Under the pieces are notes generated by a model that was not told the origin of the DNA, ran no database searches, and was given only the letters and a program-made list of their open reading frames with translations. Of a stretch of 24,484 bases of DNA, positions 1-7,877 are shown one piece after another. Both the position numbers and the translations under genes were made by a program. Position 1 is the stretch's first letter. Each line of letters begins with the position of its first letter. Source of the DNA: an uncultured Collinsella sp. (GTDB lineage Bacteria > Actinomycetota > Coriobacteriia > Coriobacteriales > Coriobacteriaceae); assembly GCA_900546115.1 (NCBI GenBank), contig URBQ01000037.1:1-24484 (forward strand), in the 5' to 3' direction.

Positions 1-33
1 GACGGGCTTCTGTGCTTGATATAAGGGTTAACG

Positions 34-74
34 AAAACCACCACAAAGGTGCCTGTCCCCTTTGTGGTGGTTTT
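34..74. terminator. 16-bp perfect hairpin, likely bidirectional terminator or dispersed palindromic element
   Basis: Arms 34-49 (AAAACCACCACAAAGG) and 59-74 are exact reverse complements around a 9-nt loop, TGCCTGTCC. Both strands end the stem in TTTT. The element lies 8 nt beyond the stop of the minus-strand ABC ATPase gene, so it probably terminates that operon. The loop and flanking bases GTGCCTGTCCCC resemble a motif I recall from palindromic repeats of many bacterial genomes. That resemblance is from memory and was not tested. Confidence 0.7.
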
Positions 75-82
75 CCAAGGTG

Positions 83-877
83 TTAGCTCAGCAGCATGCG
101 GTCGTTGGCGAGCTCGCCGCCCGAGACCTCCTCGAACTTCTGCAGTAGGTCGGCGACGGTGAGCGACTTCTTCTCATCGCCCGCCACGTCGTAGATCACG
201 TGGCCTTCGTGCATCATGATCAGACGGTTGCCCAGACGGATGGCGTCGTTCATGTTATGCGTGACCATGAGCGTGGTCAGGTGGTTCTCGTCGACAATCT
301 CCTCGGTCAGGTTGAGTACCTTAGAAGCCGTCTTGGGGTCGAGGGCCGCCGTGTGCTCGTCGAGCAGCAACAGGCGCGGCTTGGTGAGCGTGGCCATCAG
401 CAGGGTGAGTGCCTGGCGCTGCCCGCCCGAGAGCAGGCCGACCTTAGCGTTAAGGCGCGTATCCAGACCAAGGTCCAGACGCTTGAGCAGCTCAACGTAC
501 TCGTCCTTTTCGGCCTTGGTGACGCCCCACGAAAGACCTCGACGCTGGCCGCGGCGCTTGGCGAGGGCTAGATTCTCGGCGATCTGCATGTCGGCTGCAG
601 TGCCGCGCATGGGGTCCTGGAAAACACGGCCCAGGTACTTGGCGCGCTGCGACTCGCTCAGACGCGAGATATCGTTGGCGTCGAGCTCAATAACGCCCGA
701 ATCGAGCGGATACACGCCGGCGATCATATTGAGCAGCGTGGACTTGCCGGCGCCGTTGCCGCCAATCACGGTTACAAAGTCGCCATCGTTCAGGGTGAGG
801 TCGACGCCGGTGAGTGCGCGCTTCTCGGTGACGGTGCCCTTGTTAAAGGTCTTTTTGACGTGCGAGAGCTTAAGCAT
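83..877 (-). CDS. ABC transporter ATP-binding protein, TrpX-type importer system
   Basis: This is the cytoplasmic ATPase of an ABC importer, 264 residues, the normal size for a single nucleotide-binding domain. The Walker A motif is GGNGAGKST, the signature LSGGQRQ, and Walker B LLLLDEHTAALDP with the catalytic glutamate; an H-loop VTH follows. The frame is open 26 codons further upstream, but the ATG at 877 has an AGGGGG ribosome site 9 nt before it and is where homology to ABC ATPases begins. An ATG at 886 is the alternative. The start lies inside the 3' end of the permease gene (8-nt overlap), so the two are translationally coupled. Together with the permease and lipoprotein it matches the family of uncharacterised importers (COG1101/COG4120/COG2984) that includes streptococcal tryptophan importers. 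The substrate here is inferred only: an aromatic amino acid or related small molecule. Confidence 0.93.
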   Translation of the reverse strand: MLKLSHVKKTFNKGTVTEKRALTGVDLTLNDGDFVTVIGGNGAGKSTLLNMIAGVYPLDSGVIELDANDISRLSESQRAKYLGRVFQDPMRGTAADMQIAENLALAKRRGQRRGLSWGVTKAEKDEYVELLKRLDLGLDTRLNAKVGLLSGGQRQALTLLMATLTKPRLLLLDEHTAALDPKTASKVLNLTEEIVDENHLTTLMVTHNMNDAIRLGNRLIMMHEGHVIYDVAGDEKKSLTVADLLQKFEEVSGGELANDRMLLS

Positions 878-1793
878 CTGCCTCATCCCCCTTCGTGTAG
901 GAGCTGCGGAGCTTATAGCGCTCCCAAACCACGGGCACGCACAGGGCCACGGCAACGATCACGGCGGAGAGCAGCTTCATGTCGTTGGCGTCCATGCCCA
1001 GCTGCAGCACGATGGCGCGAATGAGGAAGTACACCACGGAGCCAAAGACGGCAGAGGCAAGACGGACGCTAAACTGCGTCAGACCGCCGGGCAGCAGACG
1101 GCCGAGCACCTCGCCGATGACGATGGCGGCAAGACCGATAACGATGGCGCCGGTGCCCATGCCAATGTCGGCATACTTTTGGCTCTGGCAGATGAGTGCA
1201 CCCGAAAGGCCGATAAGGGCGTTAGAGAGCACGAGGGCGATCATCTTGGTGGAGTTGGTGTTGACGCCCAGGGCGCGGATCATGTACTCGTTGTTGCCGG
1301 TGGCACGCAGCGCCGAGCCGATCTCGGTGCCAAAGAACCAGTACAGGATGGCGACGATGGCCACGGCCAGCACAATGCCCAGGATGATGGCAACGGTGGA
1401 CTGCGGCAGGCCCGTCATGTGGCTGACGGATGAGAAGATGGTGCCCTTGGCAAGGATGGGCGTGTTGGATTTGCCCATGATGCGCAGGTTGATGGACCAC
1501 AGACTGATCTGTGTAAGGATTCCGGCGAGGATTGCAGGAATCTCAAAAACGGTGGTCAAGATGCCCGTGACAGCGCCCGCGATGGCGCCAGCGCACATGC
1601 CGGCAAGCACGGCGAGCAGCGGGTCGACGTTGTTATTGACGATGAGCACGGCGCAAACACAGCCGCCGAGGGCAAAGCTGCCGTCGCAGGTCATATCGGG
1701 GATGTCGAGCAGGCGGAACGTGATAAACACGCCGAGCACCATAATGCCCCAGAGGACGCCCTGCGAAACGGCGCCCTGCAATGCAATGAGCAT
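870..1793 (-). CDS. ABC transporter permease, TrpX-type importer system
   Basis: This is the integral membrane subunit of the importer, 307 residues with about eight to nine hydrophobic segments and no periplasmic domain. The N-terminal motif LLDIPDMTCDGSFALGG is typical of the branched-chain-like permease fold of COG4120. The C-terminus is charged (YKLRSSYTKGDEADA) and probably cytoplasmic. The ATG at 1793 has AGGAGG 8 nt upstream. The gene is second in the operon, separated from the lipoprotein gene by 204 nt that contain a hairpin, and overlaps the ATPase gene by 8 nt. Function in import is established for the family; the substrate of this copy cannot be read from the sequence. Confidence 0.93.
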   Translation of the reverse strand: MLIALQGAVSQGVLWGIMVLGVFITFRLLDIPDMTCDGSFALGGCVCAVLIVNNNVDPLLAVLAGMCAGAIAGAVTGILTTVFEIPAILAGILTQISLWSINLRIMGKSNTPILAKGTIFSSVSHMTGLPQSTVAIILGIVLAVAIVAILYWFFGTEIGSALRATGNNEYMIRALGVNTNSTKMIALVLSNALIGLSGALICQSQKYADIGMGTGAIVIGLAAIVIGEVLGRLLPGGLTQFSVRLASAVFGSVVYFLIRAIVLQLGMDANDMKLLSAVIVAVALCVPVVWERYKLRSSYTKGDEADA

Positions 1794-1897
1794 GCTTCAT
1801 ACCTCCTAGGATAGGGTGGACACGTGAGGTTCCATAATAGCGGTAACAATGAATATAAGAACGGCAGGCAAACGTTTTGTTATATCCGAAACAAGCA

Positions 1898-1926
1898 GGG
1901 CGAACGCCGATCTATGACGTTCGCCC
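1898..1926 (-). terminator. Hairpin between lipoprotein and permease genes, possible intra-operon attenuator
   Basis: GGGCGAACG (1898-1906) pairs perfectly with CGTTCGCCC (1918-1926) over an 11-nt loop. On the minus strand the stem is followed by TGCTTGTTTC, a poor U-tract, so termination is probably partial. Its position after the binding-protein gene fits the common pattern in which the binding protein is made in excess over the membrane subunits. The rest of 1801-1997 shows no coding potential. It also holds a CAAACGTTTTG sequence at 1869-1879. Confidence 0.5.
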
Positions 1927-1997
1927 CAATGGCTCAGATATTGAATAACGCAGCTATGGCGCGAGAACGAACCCTAGATGCGTTACGGCGCATGGTG

Positions 1998-2978
1998 CTA
2001 CTCGTCCAGGGCGGAAAGATCGATGCCCAGCGCCTCGGCCATCTCGTCGTTCTTGACGACGACCAGGTCCTTGCTCGAGAGGTGCTCGATAGCCATATCC
2101 TCGGGCTTAGCCTCGCCCTTCAGGATCTTAACGGCCATCTCGCCTGCAGCGTAGCCCAGGTCCTCATAGTTGATGGAGAGGGTGAATAGGCCGCCGGCCT
2201 TGCACATGCCCTCCTCGCCGGTAACGAAGGGGAGCTTGTTCTCCTTGCAGATCTGGCCGACCTGCGAAGCACCCGCGGCGATGGTGTTGTCGGTGGGGGA
2301 GTAGAGCGCGTCGACCTTGCCCACGGCAGACTCGACGACGGACTGGATCTCGTTGGAGCTCGAAACGGTGAAGTCGGTGTACTCCAGGCCCAGCTTGTCG
2401 AGCTCCTTCTTGGCTGCCTTGATCTGGACGTCAGAGTTGGACTCGGCGGTGCAGTAGAGGAGGCCGACCTTCTTAACGTCGGGCAGGACCTTCTGCATCA
2501 TCTCGAGCTGCTCGGCGACCGGGGTGAGGTCGGAAGCGCCCGTGACGTTGGTGCCGGGCTTGTCGTTGTCCTGGACCAGGCCGGAAGCGGCGTAGTCGGT
2601 GATGGCGCAGCCAACGATGGGGATATCGGCCGTGGCGCCGGCGGCAGCCTGCGCGGCGGGCGTAGCGATGGCATAGATCAGGTCGACGCCGTCGCCTACG
2701 AACTTGTCGGCAATGGACTTACACGTGGACTGGTCGTTCTGGGCGTTCTTCTGGTCGATCTTGACCTTAAGGCCACTCTTCTTGATGGCCTTGACGAAGC
2801 CGTCGTTGGCGGCATCGAGCGCGGAGTGCTCGGTGAGCTGCAGAACGCCGATGGTGTAGTCGGAATCGGCGGCAGCGGAGCCGGAACCAGAGTTGCCACC
2901 GCATCCGGCGAGCGGGGCGAGCGCGAGCAGGCCGGCGGAGACAAGAAGGCTCCTGCGGCTGATGGTGATGTCCTTCAT
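1998..2978 (-). CDS. ABC transporter substrate-binding lipoprotein (TrpX-like, COG2984)
   Basis: This is the extracytoplasmic solute receptor of the importer, 326 residues. The signal peptide ends in a lipobox LAGC with Cys26 as the lipidation site, followed by a Gly/Ser-rich linker. The n-region reads SRRSLL (residues 7-12), so export by the Tat pathway is possible, although the motif is not a full consensus. The mature part starts YTIGVLQLTEHSALDAANDG, characteristic of COG2984 periplasmic binding proteins, with two Rossmann-like lobes. The ATG at 2978 has GGGGGT 6 nt upstream. It is the first gene of the importer operon and lies downstream of the WYL regulator on the same strand. Relatives bind tryptophan, tyrosine or phenylalanine in some firmicutes; the ligand here is not determined. 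Confidence 0.93.
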   Translation of the reverse strand: MKDITISRRSLLVSAGLLALAPLAGCGGNSGSGSAAADSDYTIGVLQLTEHSALDAANDGFVKAIKKSGLKVKIDQKNAQNDQSTCKSIADKFVGDGVDLIYAIATPAAQAAAGATADIPIVGCAITDYAASGLVQDNDKPGTNVTGASDLTPVAEQLEMMQKVLPDVKKVGLLYCTAESNSDVQIKAAKKELDKLGLEYTDFTVSSSNEIQSVVESAVGKVDALYSPTDNTIAAGASQVGQICKENKLPFVTGEEGMCKAGGLFTLSINYEDLGYAAGEMAVKILKGEAKPEDMAIEHLSSKDLVVVKNDEMAEALGIDLSALDE

Positions 2979-3041
2979 ATCATTACCCCCAGTATAAAAA
3001 TGGCTGGAAACACTGCACTAGGAAAAAGTGCAAGTGGGACT

Positions 3042-3069
3042 ATAGTAACGCCGTTGTCCATTTTTACAA
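3042..3069 (-). promoter_or_regulatory. Candidate promoter of the ABC importer operon
   Basis: On the minus strand TTGTAA (3069-3064) and TACTAT (3047-3042) are separated by 16 nt. Each matches the vegetative consensus at four of six positions. Transcription would start near 3035 and give a leader of about 57 nt. That leader contains a small hairpin, TGCACT (3014-3019) with AGTGCA (3027-3032), which could be an operator or simply a stem. I see no T-box or riboswitch core in the leader. Confidence 0.4.
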
Positions 3070-3137
3070 CATCCTGGCGAGTTTTTTAATACTGAACTGG
3101 ACGGGCGGTGCTGAGGAATGACGGACGGTAACGGGGC

Positions 3138-3935
3138 TTACGCTGCGGGCGCGGGGCTGTCTTCTTCGTCTAGCGCGGCAAAGAGTTTCTTGCCGTCGAG
3201 CAAACGCGTGCTGACGTTTCTCATGCGGCTGACCTCAACGGTGCGCAGGGTGTCGTCGGCGCCTCGGGTGTCGTAGACCGTTCCCAGCAGATACGAGACG
3301 CCATCGCGCTGCCTGATTGCAAAGGGCCGGACCGTCATCCGCACCACCTCGGTTTCGCCCCGGGTCAGGACGTTTGAGATATCAAAGCTGACGGTTGTTC
3401 CATGGTCGATGGCCTGTTCGACGAGCTCGCACGTGTCGATACGCTTGGCGCGCGGACGCGTTGTCTTGACGGGCGCGTCGTTGGCGGCCGGTGCCGGTTC
3501 GGGCATATCGAGATAGCCGCGAACATCGGCGCTCGCCATGGCGACCAGGTGCTGCGCCATGCTCTTTCGAATGGCTATGGGCGTCGATCGGTTGCGCATG
3601 ACCATGCCGTGGAGCCGTATGATCTCCTCGTCAGCAAGCGGGCGGGTGAGGAGCCGATAGCCCACGCCGCGTTTATAGTCGATTTCGTATCCGGCGTGAC
3701 GAAGTGCCGATATCGAGGTATAGATGCTGCGGCGTGCCGCCGAGATGGGCATGCGGGCGGGGTCGTCGGGATGGGCGAGGAGCTCGACCAGCTCGTCGGA
3801 AAGCAGCGCTTTGTCCTCGCCGGTGTTCTCGCTCAAGAGCTGCAGGATGCGCACGGCGCGATAGGCTGCCATCGAGGCGGAGCCCCTGGTCGTGGTCTCG
3901 TAGTTTTCAACAACGGCTTCGGTCATAGCGCCCAC
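3138..3935 (-). CDS. HTH/WYL-domain transcriptional regulator (YafY-like)
   Basis: This is a predicted cytoplasmic DNA-binding regulator of 265 residues. Roughly residues 20-95 form a winged-helix region of the DeoR/YafY kind (SIYTSISALRHAGYEIDYKRGVGYRL). Residues about 170-255 resemble a WYL domain: PFAIRQRDGVSYLLGTVYD followed by a VEVSRMRNV segment. WYL proteins bind ligands or nucleic acids and usually control neighbouring genes. The GTG at 3935 has AGGA 6 nt upstream; an ATG at 3926 with AAGGA 10 nt upstream is equally possible. It is upstream of the ABC importer on the same strand (159-nt gap), so it may control that operon. An exact 13-bp repeat lies upstream of and inside this gene. 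Confidence 0.85.
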   Translation of the reverse strand: MGAMTEAVVENYETTTRGSASMAAYRAVRILQLLSENTGEDKALLSDELVELLAHPDDPARMPISAARRSIYTSISALRHAGYEIDYKRGVGYRLLTRPLADEEIIRLHGMVMRNRSTPIAIRKSMAQHLVAMASADVRGYLDMPEPAPAANDAPVKTTRPRAKRIDTCELVEQAIDHGTTVSFDISNVLTRGETEVVRMTVRPFAIRQRDGVSYLLGTVYDTRGADDTLRTVEVSRMRNVSTRLLDGKKLFAALDEEDSPAPAA

Positions 3936-4054
3936 GTCCTTTCCTTTTTTGGCGATGGCAGATCAGAGCCTAGGGCGCGGAGCCTGGCCAAGGACACGTG
4001 GCGCCTTGGACGGTCGATGGTTGTCGGCAAACGGCGGGTCGAGTTTTCAACAAC
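3902..4054. repeat. 13-bp direct repeat AGTTTTCAACAAC flanking the regulator start
   Basis: Exact copies lie at 3902-3914, within the first codons of the regulator gene, and at 4042-4054, upstream of it. An inverted partial copy, TGTTGAAAA, is at 4098-4106. Between the direct copies is a further inverted repeat, CCAAGG (3988-3993) with CCTTGG (4004-4009). The rest of 3936-4106 has no coding potential and no convincing promoter. The arrangement could be an autoregulatory operator set; this is inference. Confidence 0.45.
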
Positions 4055-4106
4055 CCTGCCTAACTGACCAAAACCTTGCCAAAAGCTTGACGGGTGCTGT
4101 TGAAAA

Positions 4107-4138
4107 AAGCGCCTCTCGGCCGATGTCGAGAGGCGCTT
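4107..4138 (-). terminator. Intrinsic terminator of asnS
   Basis: AAGCGCCTCTCG (4107-4118) pairs perfectly with 4127-4138 over an 8-nt loop. On the minus strand the stem runs straight into a six-T tract. It lies 46 nt beyond the asnS stop codon. Confidence 0.93.
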
Positions 4139-4183
4139 GTGCGATGAGTGTTGCGCGTGGCGACGCGAGCTAGTGCCCGACGA

Positions 4184-5587
4184 TTAGAAGTCGGCGTTGC
4201 CCACGGTGCGCGGGTGCGGCAGGACGTCGCGGATGTTGCCCACGCCGGTGAGGTACATCACCAAGCGCTCGAAGCCCAGACCGTAGCCGGCGTGCTTGCA
4301 GGAACCGTAGCGGCGCAGGTCGAGGTAGTACTTGTACTGGTCGGGATTCATACCCAGATCCTTGATGCGGGCCTCGAGCAGATCCAGGCGCTCTTCGCGC
4401 TGGGAGCCGCCGATAATCTCGCCGATACCGGGAACCAGGCAGTCGGCGGCGGCGACGGTCTTGCCGTCCTCGTTCATGCGCATGTAGAACGCCTTGATCT
4501 CGGCCGGGTAGTCGGTTACGAAGGTCGGGCGCTTAAAGTGCTCCTCGGTCAGGAAGCGCTCGTGCTCGGTTTGCAGGTCGATGCCCCAGCTCACGGGATA
4601 GTCAAACTTGTGACCGGCGGCGACGGCCTGCTCCAGGATCTCGACGGCCTCGGTATAGGTGACGCGGGCAAAGTCGGAGTTGGCGACATGGTCCAGGCGC
4701 TCGAGCAGACCCTTGTCCACAAACTTGTTGAGCATATTGAGCTCGTCGGGGCAGGTTGCCATGACGTCCTTGAGGACATACTTGAGCATGGCCTCGGCGT
4801 TGTCCATGTAGTCGTTGAGGTCGGCGAAGGCCATCTCGGGCTCGATCATCCAAAACTCGGCGGCATGGCGCGTGGTGTTGGAGTTTTCGGCACGGAAGGT
4901 GGGGCCAAAGGTGTACACGTCGCCAAAGGCCATGGCGAAGTTCTCGGCATTGAGCTGTCCGGAAACGGTGAGGCTCGCATGCTTGCCAAAGAAGTCCTGG
5001 CTCCAGTCGACCTCGCCGGCCTCGGTGAGGGGCGGGTCTTTGGGGTCAAGCGTGGTCACGCGGAACATCTCGCCGGCGCCCTCGCAGTCACTCGTGGTGA
5101 TGATGGGGGTGTTGACGTAGACAAAGCCCTGCTCCTGGAAGAAGCGGTGAATGGCGGCAGCCGCGACAGAGCGGATGCGGAACACGGCGCGGAACAGGTT
5201 GGTGCGCGGGCGCAGGTGCTGCTGGGTGCGCAGGAACTCGACGGTTGCGCGCTTCTTCTGCAGCGGGTAATCCGGGGCGCTCGTGCCCTCGACCTCGATG
5301 GAAGCGGCAGAAAGCTCGAAGGGCTGGGGCGCATCGGGGGTCAGCTTGACGGTGCCGGTGCAGATGAGGGCGGCCGAGACGTTTTGATGGGCGATCTCGT
5401 CGTAGTTGTCGAGCGCCTCGCGGTTCATGACGACCTGCAGGTCGCGGAAGCAGCTGCCGTCGTTGAGCGTAACGAAGCCAAAGTTCTTCATGTCGCGGAC
5501 GGACTTGACCCAGCCGGCAACGGTGACGGTCTGGCCACCGAGCGACTCGGCGTGCGTATAGAGCTGCGCGATTTTGGTGCGGTTCAC
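4184..5587 (-). CDS. asnS: Asparaginyl-tRNA synthetase
   Basis: This class IIb aminoacyl-tRNA synthetase charges tRNA-Asn with asparagine in the cytoplasm. The 467-residue length is normal. An N-terminal OB-fold anticodon-binding domain (VAGWVKSVRDMKNFGFVTLNDGS) precedes the catalytic core. Motif 2 is visible as FRAENSNTTRHAAEFWMIEPE, and motif 3 as GLGFERLVMYLTGVGNIRDV followed by PHPRT. The frame is open to 5635, but the GTG at 5587 (VNRTKIAQLY) is chosen because GGAGG lies 4 nt upstream, while the ATG at 5599 has no ribosome site. It is a single-gene unit with its own promoter and terminator. Presence of AsnRS implies direct charging rather than sole dependence on the amidotransferase route. 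Confidence 0.96.
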   Translation of the reverse strand: MNRTKIAQLYTHAESLGGQTVTVAGWVKSVRDMKNFGFVTLNDGSCFRDLQVVMNREALDNYDEIAHQNVSAALICTGTVKLTPDAPQPFELSAASIEVEGTSAPDYPLQKKRATVEFLRTQQHLRPRTNLFRAVFRIRSVAAAAIHRFFQEQGFVYVNTPIITTSDCEGAGEMFRVTTLDPKDPPLTEAGEVDWSQDFFGKHASLTVSGQLNAENFAMAFGDVYTFGPTFRAENSNTTRHAAEFWMIEPEMAFADLNDYMDNAEAMLKYVLKDVMATCPDELNMLNKFVDKGLLERLDHVANSDFARVTYTEAVEILEQAVAAGHKFDYPVSWGIDLQTEHERFLTEEHFKRPTFVTDYPAEIKAFYMRMNEDGKTVAAADCLVPGIGEIIGGSQREERLDLLEARIKDLGMNPDQYKYYLDLRRYGSCKHAGYGLGFERLVMYLTGVGNIRDVLPHPRTVGNADF

Positions 5588-5633
5588 GTATCCTCCCATA
5601 ACGGTTGTACGGATTATTTCCAAACAGTTAACC

Positions 5634-5661
5634 ATTCTAACCCGCGAGTGGAGCGTAGCAA
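5634..5661 (-). promoter_or_regulatory. Promoter of asnS
   Basis: On the minus strand TTGCTA (5661-5656) is followed after 16 nt by TAGAAT (5639-5634), a five-of-six match to the -10 consensus. Transcription would start near 5627, giving a leader of about 40 nt before the GTG start. There is no room for a T-box. Confidence 0.6.
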
Positions 5662-5675
5662 AACGTCAGGTGTGA

Positions 5676-5703
5676 TGTATGGGCGTGACGTGGGCGCCAT
5701 ACA
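5676..5703. other. Weak inverted repeat downstream of the acyltransferase gene
   Basis: TGTATGG (5676-5682) pairs with CCATACA (5697-5703) over a 14-nt loop. No T-run follows directly on the minus strand; a TTTT comes about 12 nt later. It may be a poor terminator of the acyltransferase gene. It also overlaps the region just upstream of the asnS promoter. Confidence 0.3.
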
Positions 5704-5722
5704 GGTTCCTGCTTTACGTTGT

Positions 5723-7642
5723 CTAGTGTCCGCAGATGGCTTGGCGGATGAGGGCTGCGTAGGTGCCGATTCCCGCCTGGGTGAGGTGTGTGCCGTCGTC
5801 GACAAGGTATTCGCTGTGGCCCTCTGAGGCGCCGTTCCAGTCGATGACGCCGGCGTTGTCGTTTTGGGCGCAGACGTCGCGGATCGTCTGGTTGTTGCGG
5901 TCCTGCAGCTCGAGCGGCACGCGCACGGTCACAAAGTAGATGGGCTTGCCGCCCACGGCATTGATCACGTCCTGCACCTGCTGCGGGTCGCGAATAAGGC
6001 CATTGGTGCCAAGTGCACAGATGACCACGCTCGGGTCGTAGTTGGCGCTGTCCTGCGCGTAGACATCCTGGAAGGTGTAGAACTGGCGGCTCACCACGCC
6101 GTCGATGTACGCGTTGGGAAGCACCGCCTGAATGCCAGGTTGGGCACCTGCGGTGACCGAGTCGCCGATCATGAGCACGTGGGCGTCGCAGGTTCCGGTC
6201 GCCTCGTCGTAGGTAAAGCTCTTCCAGTCCAAGTTCTTGGGGACCTTTTCGGCGATAGGACCTTCTTTGGACTTTTGCTGAGCGGCGTCGTTGGGCTGAG
6301 CGTCTTGGTTGGATGTGGACTCGGCGCTCTTGCCGCCGGCGCCGTTGTCCTTGGGCGAGGCTGCGTTTTGGACAAGCTCGGGGCGGAGCTGCTCGGCGCG
6401 GGCGGTGGCGATGCCTGCCCAGTCAAGTGGCGCGAAGGCAAGTGCAGCGACGCATGCGGCGCCAAGCGCGGGGAGCACCATGGCGGGCGCGAGGACGTGC
6501 TTTCTTGCCGCGCTGTCCTGTTGGGCCGGCCTGTTGGACCAAAGGCGTTCGACGAGGCGATAGAAAACCTCGGCTACCGCAAGGATCAATACAAGCTGTA
6601 ATACCTGCTCCCACCAGGCGATGCGGGTAGTGCGGGTTGCGGGGTTCATAAGAAGCAATAGGGGATAGTGCACCAGATAGACCGAGAACGAGCGCTGGCC
6701 CAGCCAGACGAGCGGCTTGACCGACAACAGGCGACGCACGATACATTCCGTGTTTTGCACGCAGATGATAAGAAGCCCGGTGAGCAGGGCGAGCAGCAAA
6801 AAGCCACCGCGGTAGAGCAGGGGGTTCTCTCCGGTCAGCGTGAACGCGCCGACTACGACGGCAGCGAGCCACGCGACGGAGACCACGTTGACCTTCGAGA
6901 TACCCTTGCTGGCGCCGGGGGTACGGGCGTCGCCGCTCAGCATCTCGCGCAGACGCGGCGCAGCGATGGCGGCTAAGGCTCCGCATAGAAGCTCGGCGGC
7001 ACGGGCGTCGGTTCCGTAGTAGACGCGCGATGTGTCGGCCATGGGGTCGAACATGAGGGCCATCGCTGCTGTTGATATCAGTATGAACGTGATCGTGACG
7101 CCGATAGCGGTGTTGCGCGACCTAGTTTTGCTACAGAGCACCATAAGGATGAGTGGCCATACCAGATAGAACTGCATCTGGACACCGCAGAACCACAGGT
7201 GCGTGAGCGGCGAGGGGAGTCCTGCGGCGGCAAAATACGAGACGTTGCGAAAGATATAGAACAAGTTGCTCAAGAACAATGCCGACGGCAGAGCGTCCTG
7301 CTGCACCTTAGGCAGCAGGCTCGGAGCCGCGATATAGGTGGCCACGGCGGTAAGCGCGATGGTTACAAGAATCGGTGGCATAAGGCGCGTGACGCGGCGG
7401 CAGATATAGCGCGGGTATGAGAACCCGTCGCGTGCCGTTGCTCGCATAATGCTTTTGGTGGCGAGATAGCCACTCAGCGTAAAGAAGAGTGTAACGCCCA
7501 AAAAACCGCCGGTCAGGCGGCTGGGGCGAAGGTGATATAGGACGACGCCGGCGATGGCGAGGGCGCGGAGCCCGTCGAGCGCGACGATGCGTTGGCTGCG
7601 TTGAGGCGCGGCATGTGCGGCGCCCGTGGGTGTGTTTTGCAT
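5723..7642 (-). CDS. Membrane O-acyltransferase with C-terminal SGNH hydrolase domain (OafA/YrhL-like)
   Basis: This is a predicted cell-surface acyltransferase that would move acyl groups, often acetyl, onto a wall polymer or glycan outside the membrane. The 639-residue length is typical of the fused form. Residues about 18-385 are an acyltransferase-3 domain with about ten membrane segments; it starts LDGLRALAIAGVVLYH, with His37 the conserved catalytic histidine. After a low-complexity linker rich in Ala, Asn, Gln and Ser, the SGNH domain shows GDS at 493-495 and DGTH at 616-619. The ATG at 7642 has GGAGG 8 nt upstream; a TTG at 7657 overlaps that site and is unlikely. Related enzymes O-acetylate peptidoglycan, teichoic acid or exopolysaccharide. 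The target here is unknown, and no glycan cluster adjoins. Confidence 0.93.
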   Translation of the reverse strand: MQNTPTGAAHAAPQRSQRIVALDGLRALAIAGVVLYHLRPSRLTGGFLGVTLFFTLSGYLATKSIMRATARDGFSYPRYICRRVTRLMPPILVTIALTAVATYIAAPSLLPKVQQDALPSALFLSNLFYIFRNVSYFAAAGLPSPLTHLWFCGVQMQFYLVWPLILMVLCSKTRSRNTAIGVTITFILISTAAMALMFDPMADTSRVYYGTDARAAELLCGALAAIAAPRLREMLSGDARTPGASKGISKVNVVSVAWLAAVVVGAFTLTGENPLLYRGGFLLLALLTGLLIICVQNTECIVRRLLSVKPLVWLGQRSFSVYLVHYPLLLLMNPATRTTRIAWWEQVLQLVLILAVAEVFYRLVERLWSNRPAQQDSAARKHVLAPAMVLPALGAACVAALAFAPLDWAGIATARAEQLRPELVQNAASPKDNGAGGKSAESTSNQDAQPNDAAQQKSKEGPIAEKVPKNLDWKSFTYDEATGTCDAHVLMIGDSVTAGAQPGIQAVLPNAYIDGVVSRQFYTFQDVYAQDSANYDPSVVICALGTNGLIRDPQQVQDVINAVGGKPIYFVTVRVPLELQDRNNQTIRDVCAQNDNAGVIDWNGASEGHSEYLVDDGTHLTQAGIGTYAALIRQAICGH

Positions 7643-7776
7643 CGATCTTTCCTCCAATGTCGACCTAGCAGTCTAGCGCTCTGCGCGGACATGGGAAGGG
7701 GGTTCGTGCGGTTGAACAACATGCCACGGGGCGATGCTTCGCTACGCAAAAGCCGCACCTGCGTTGATGCTCAGCT

Positions 7777-7812
7777 GCCTATGTAGAAACGTTTCGGAAC
7801 CTCTACATAGGC
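7777..7812. repeat. 11-bp perfect hairpin with AAACGTTT in the loop
   Basis: GCCTATGTAGA (7777-7787) and TCTACATAGGC (7802-7812) are exact inverted copies around a 14-nt loop. GAAACGTTTC (7786-7795) spans the junction of the left arm and loop. Neither strand has a U-tract after the stem, so it is not an ordinary terminator. It is the only structure I see in 7658-7877, which otherwise holds the acyltransferase ribosome site and a weak possible promoter near 7670-7700. It could be a regulator site or a mobile palindromic repeat. Confidence 0.6.
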
Positions 7813-7877
7813 AAAAACAACAACACAGATGCGGCAAAGATGCACAGGCGGTTGGCCCGTTATGTGACAGTGGTCTG

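Noticed and set aside
2979..3137. T-box or tryptophan riboswitch before the ABC importer
   Set aside because: No specifier hairpin or T-box core (GGTGG type) is visible and the leader is only about 57 nt.
4148..5827. 559-codon open frame antisense to asnS
   Set aside because: Shadow of asnS. It would also run through the asnS terminator and promoter.
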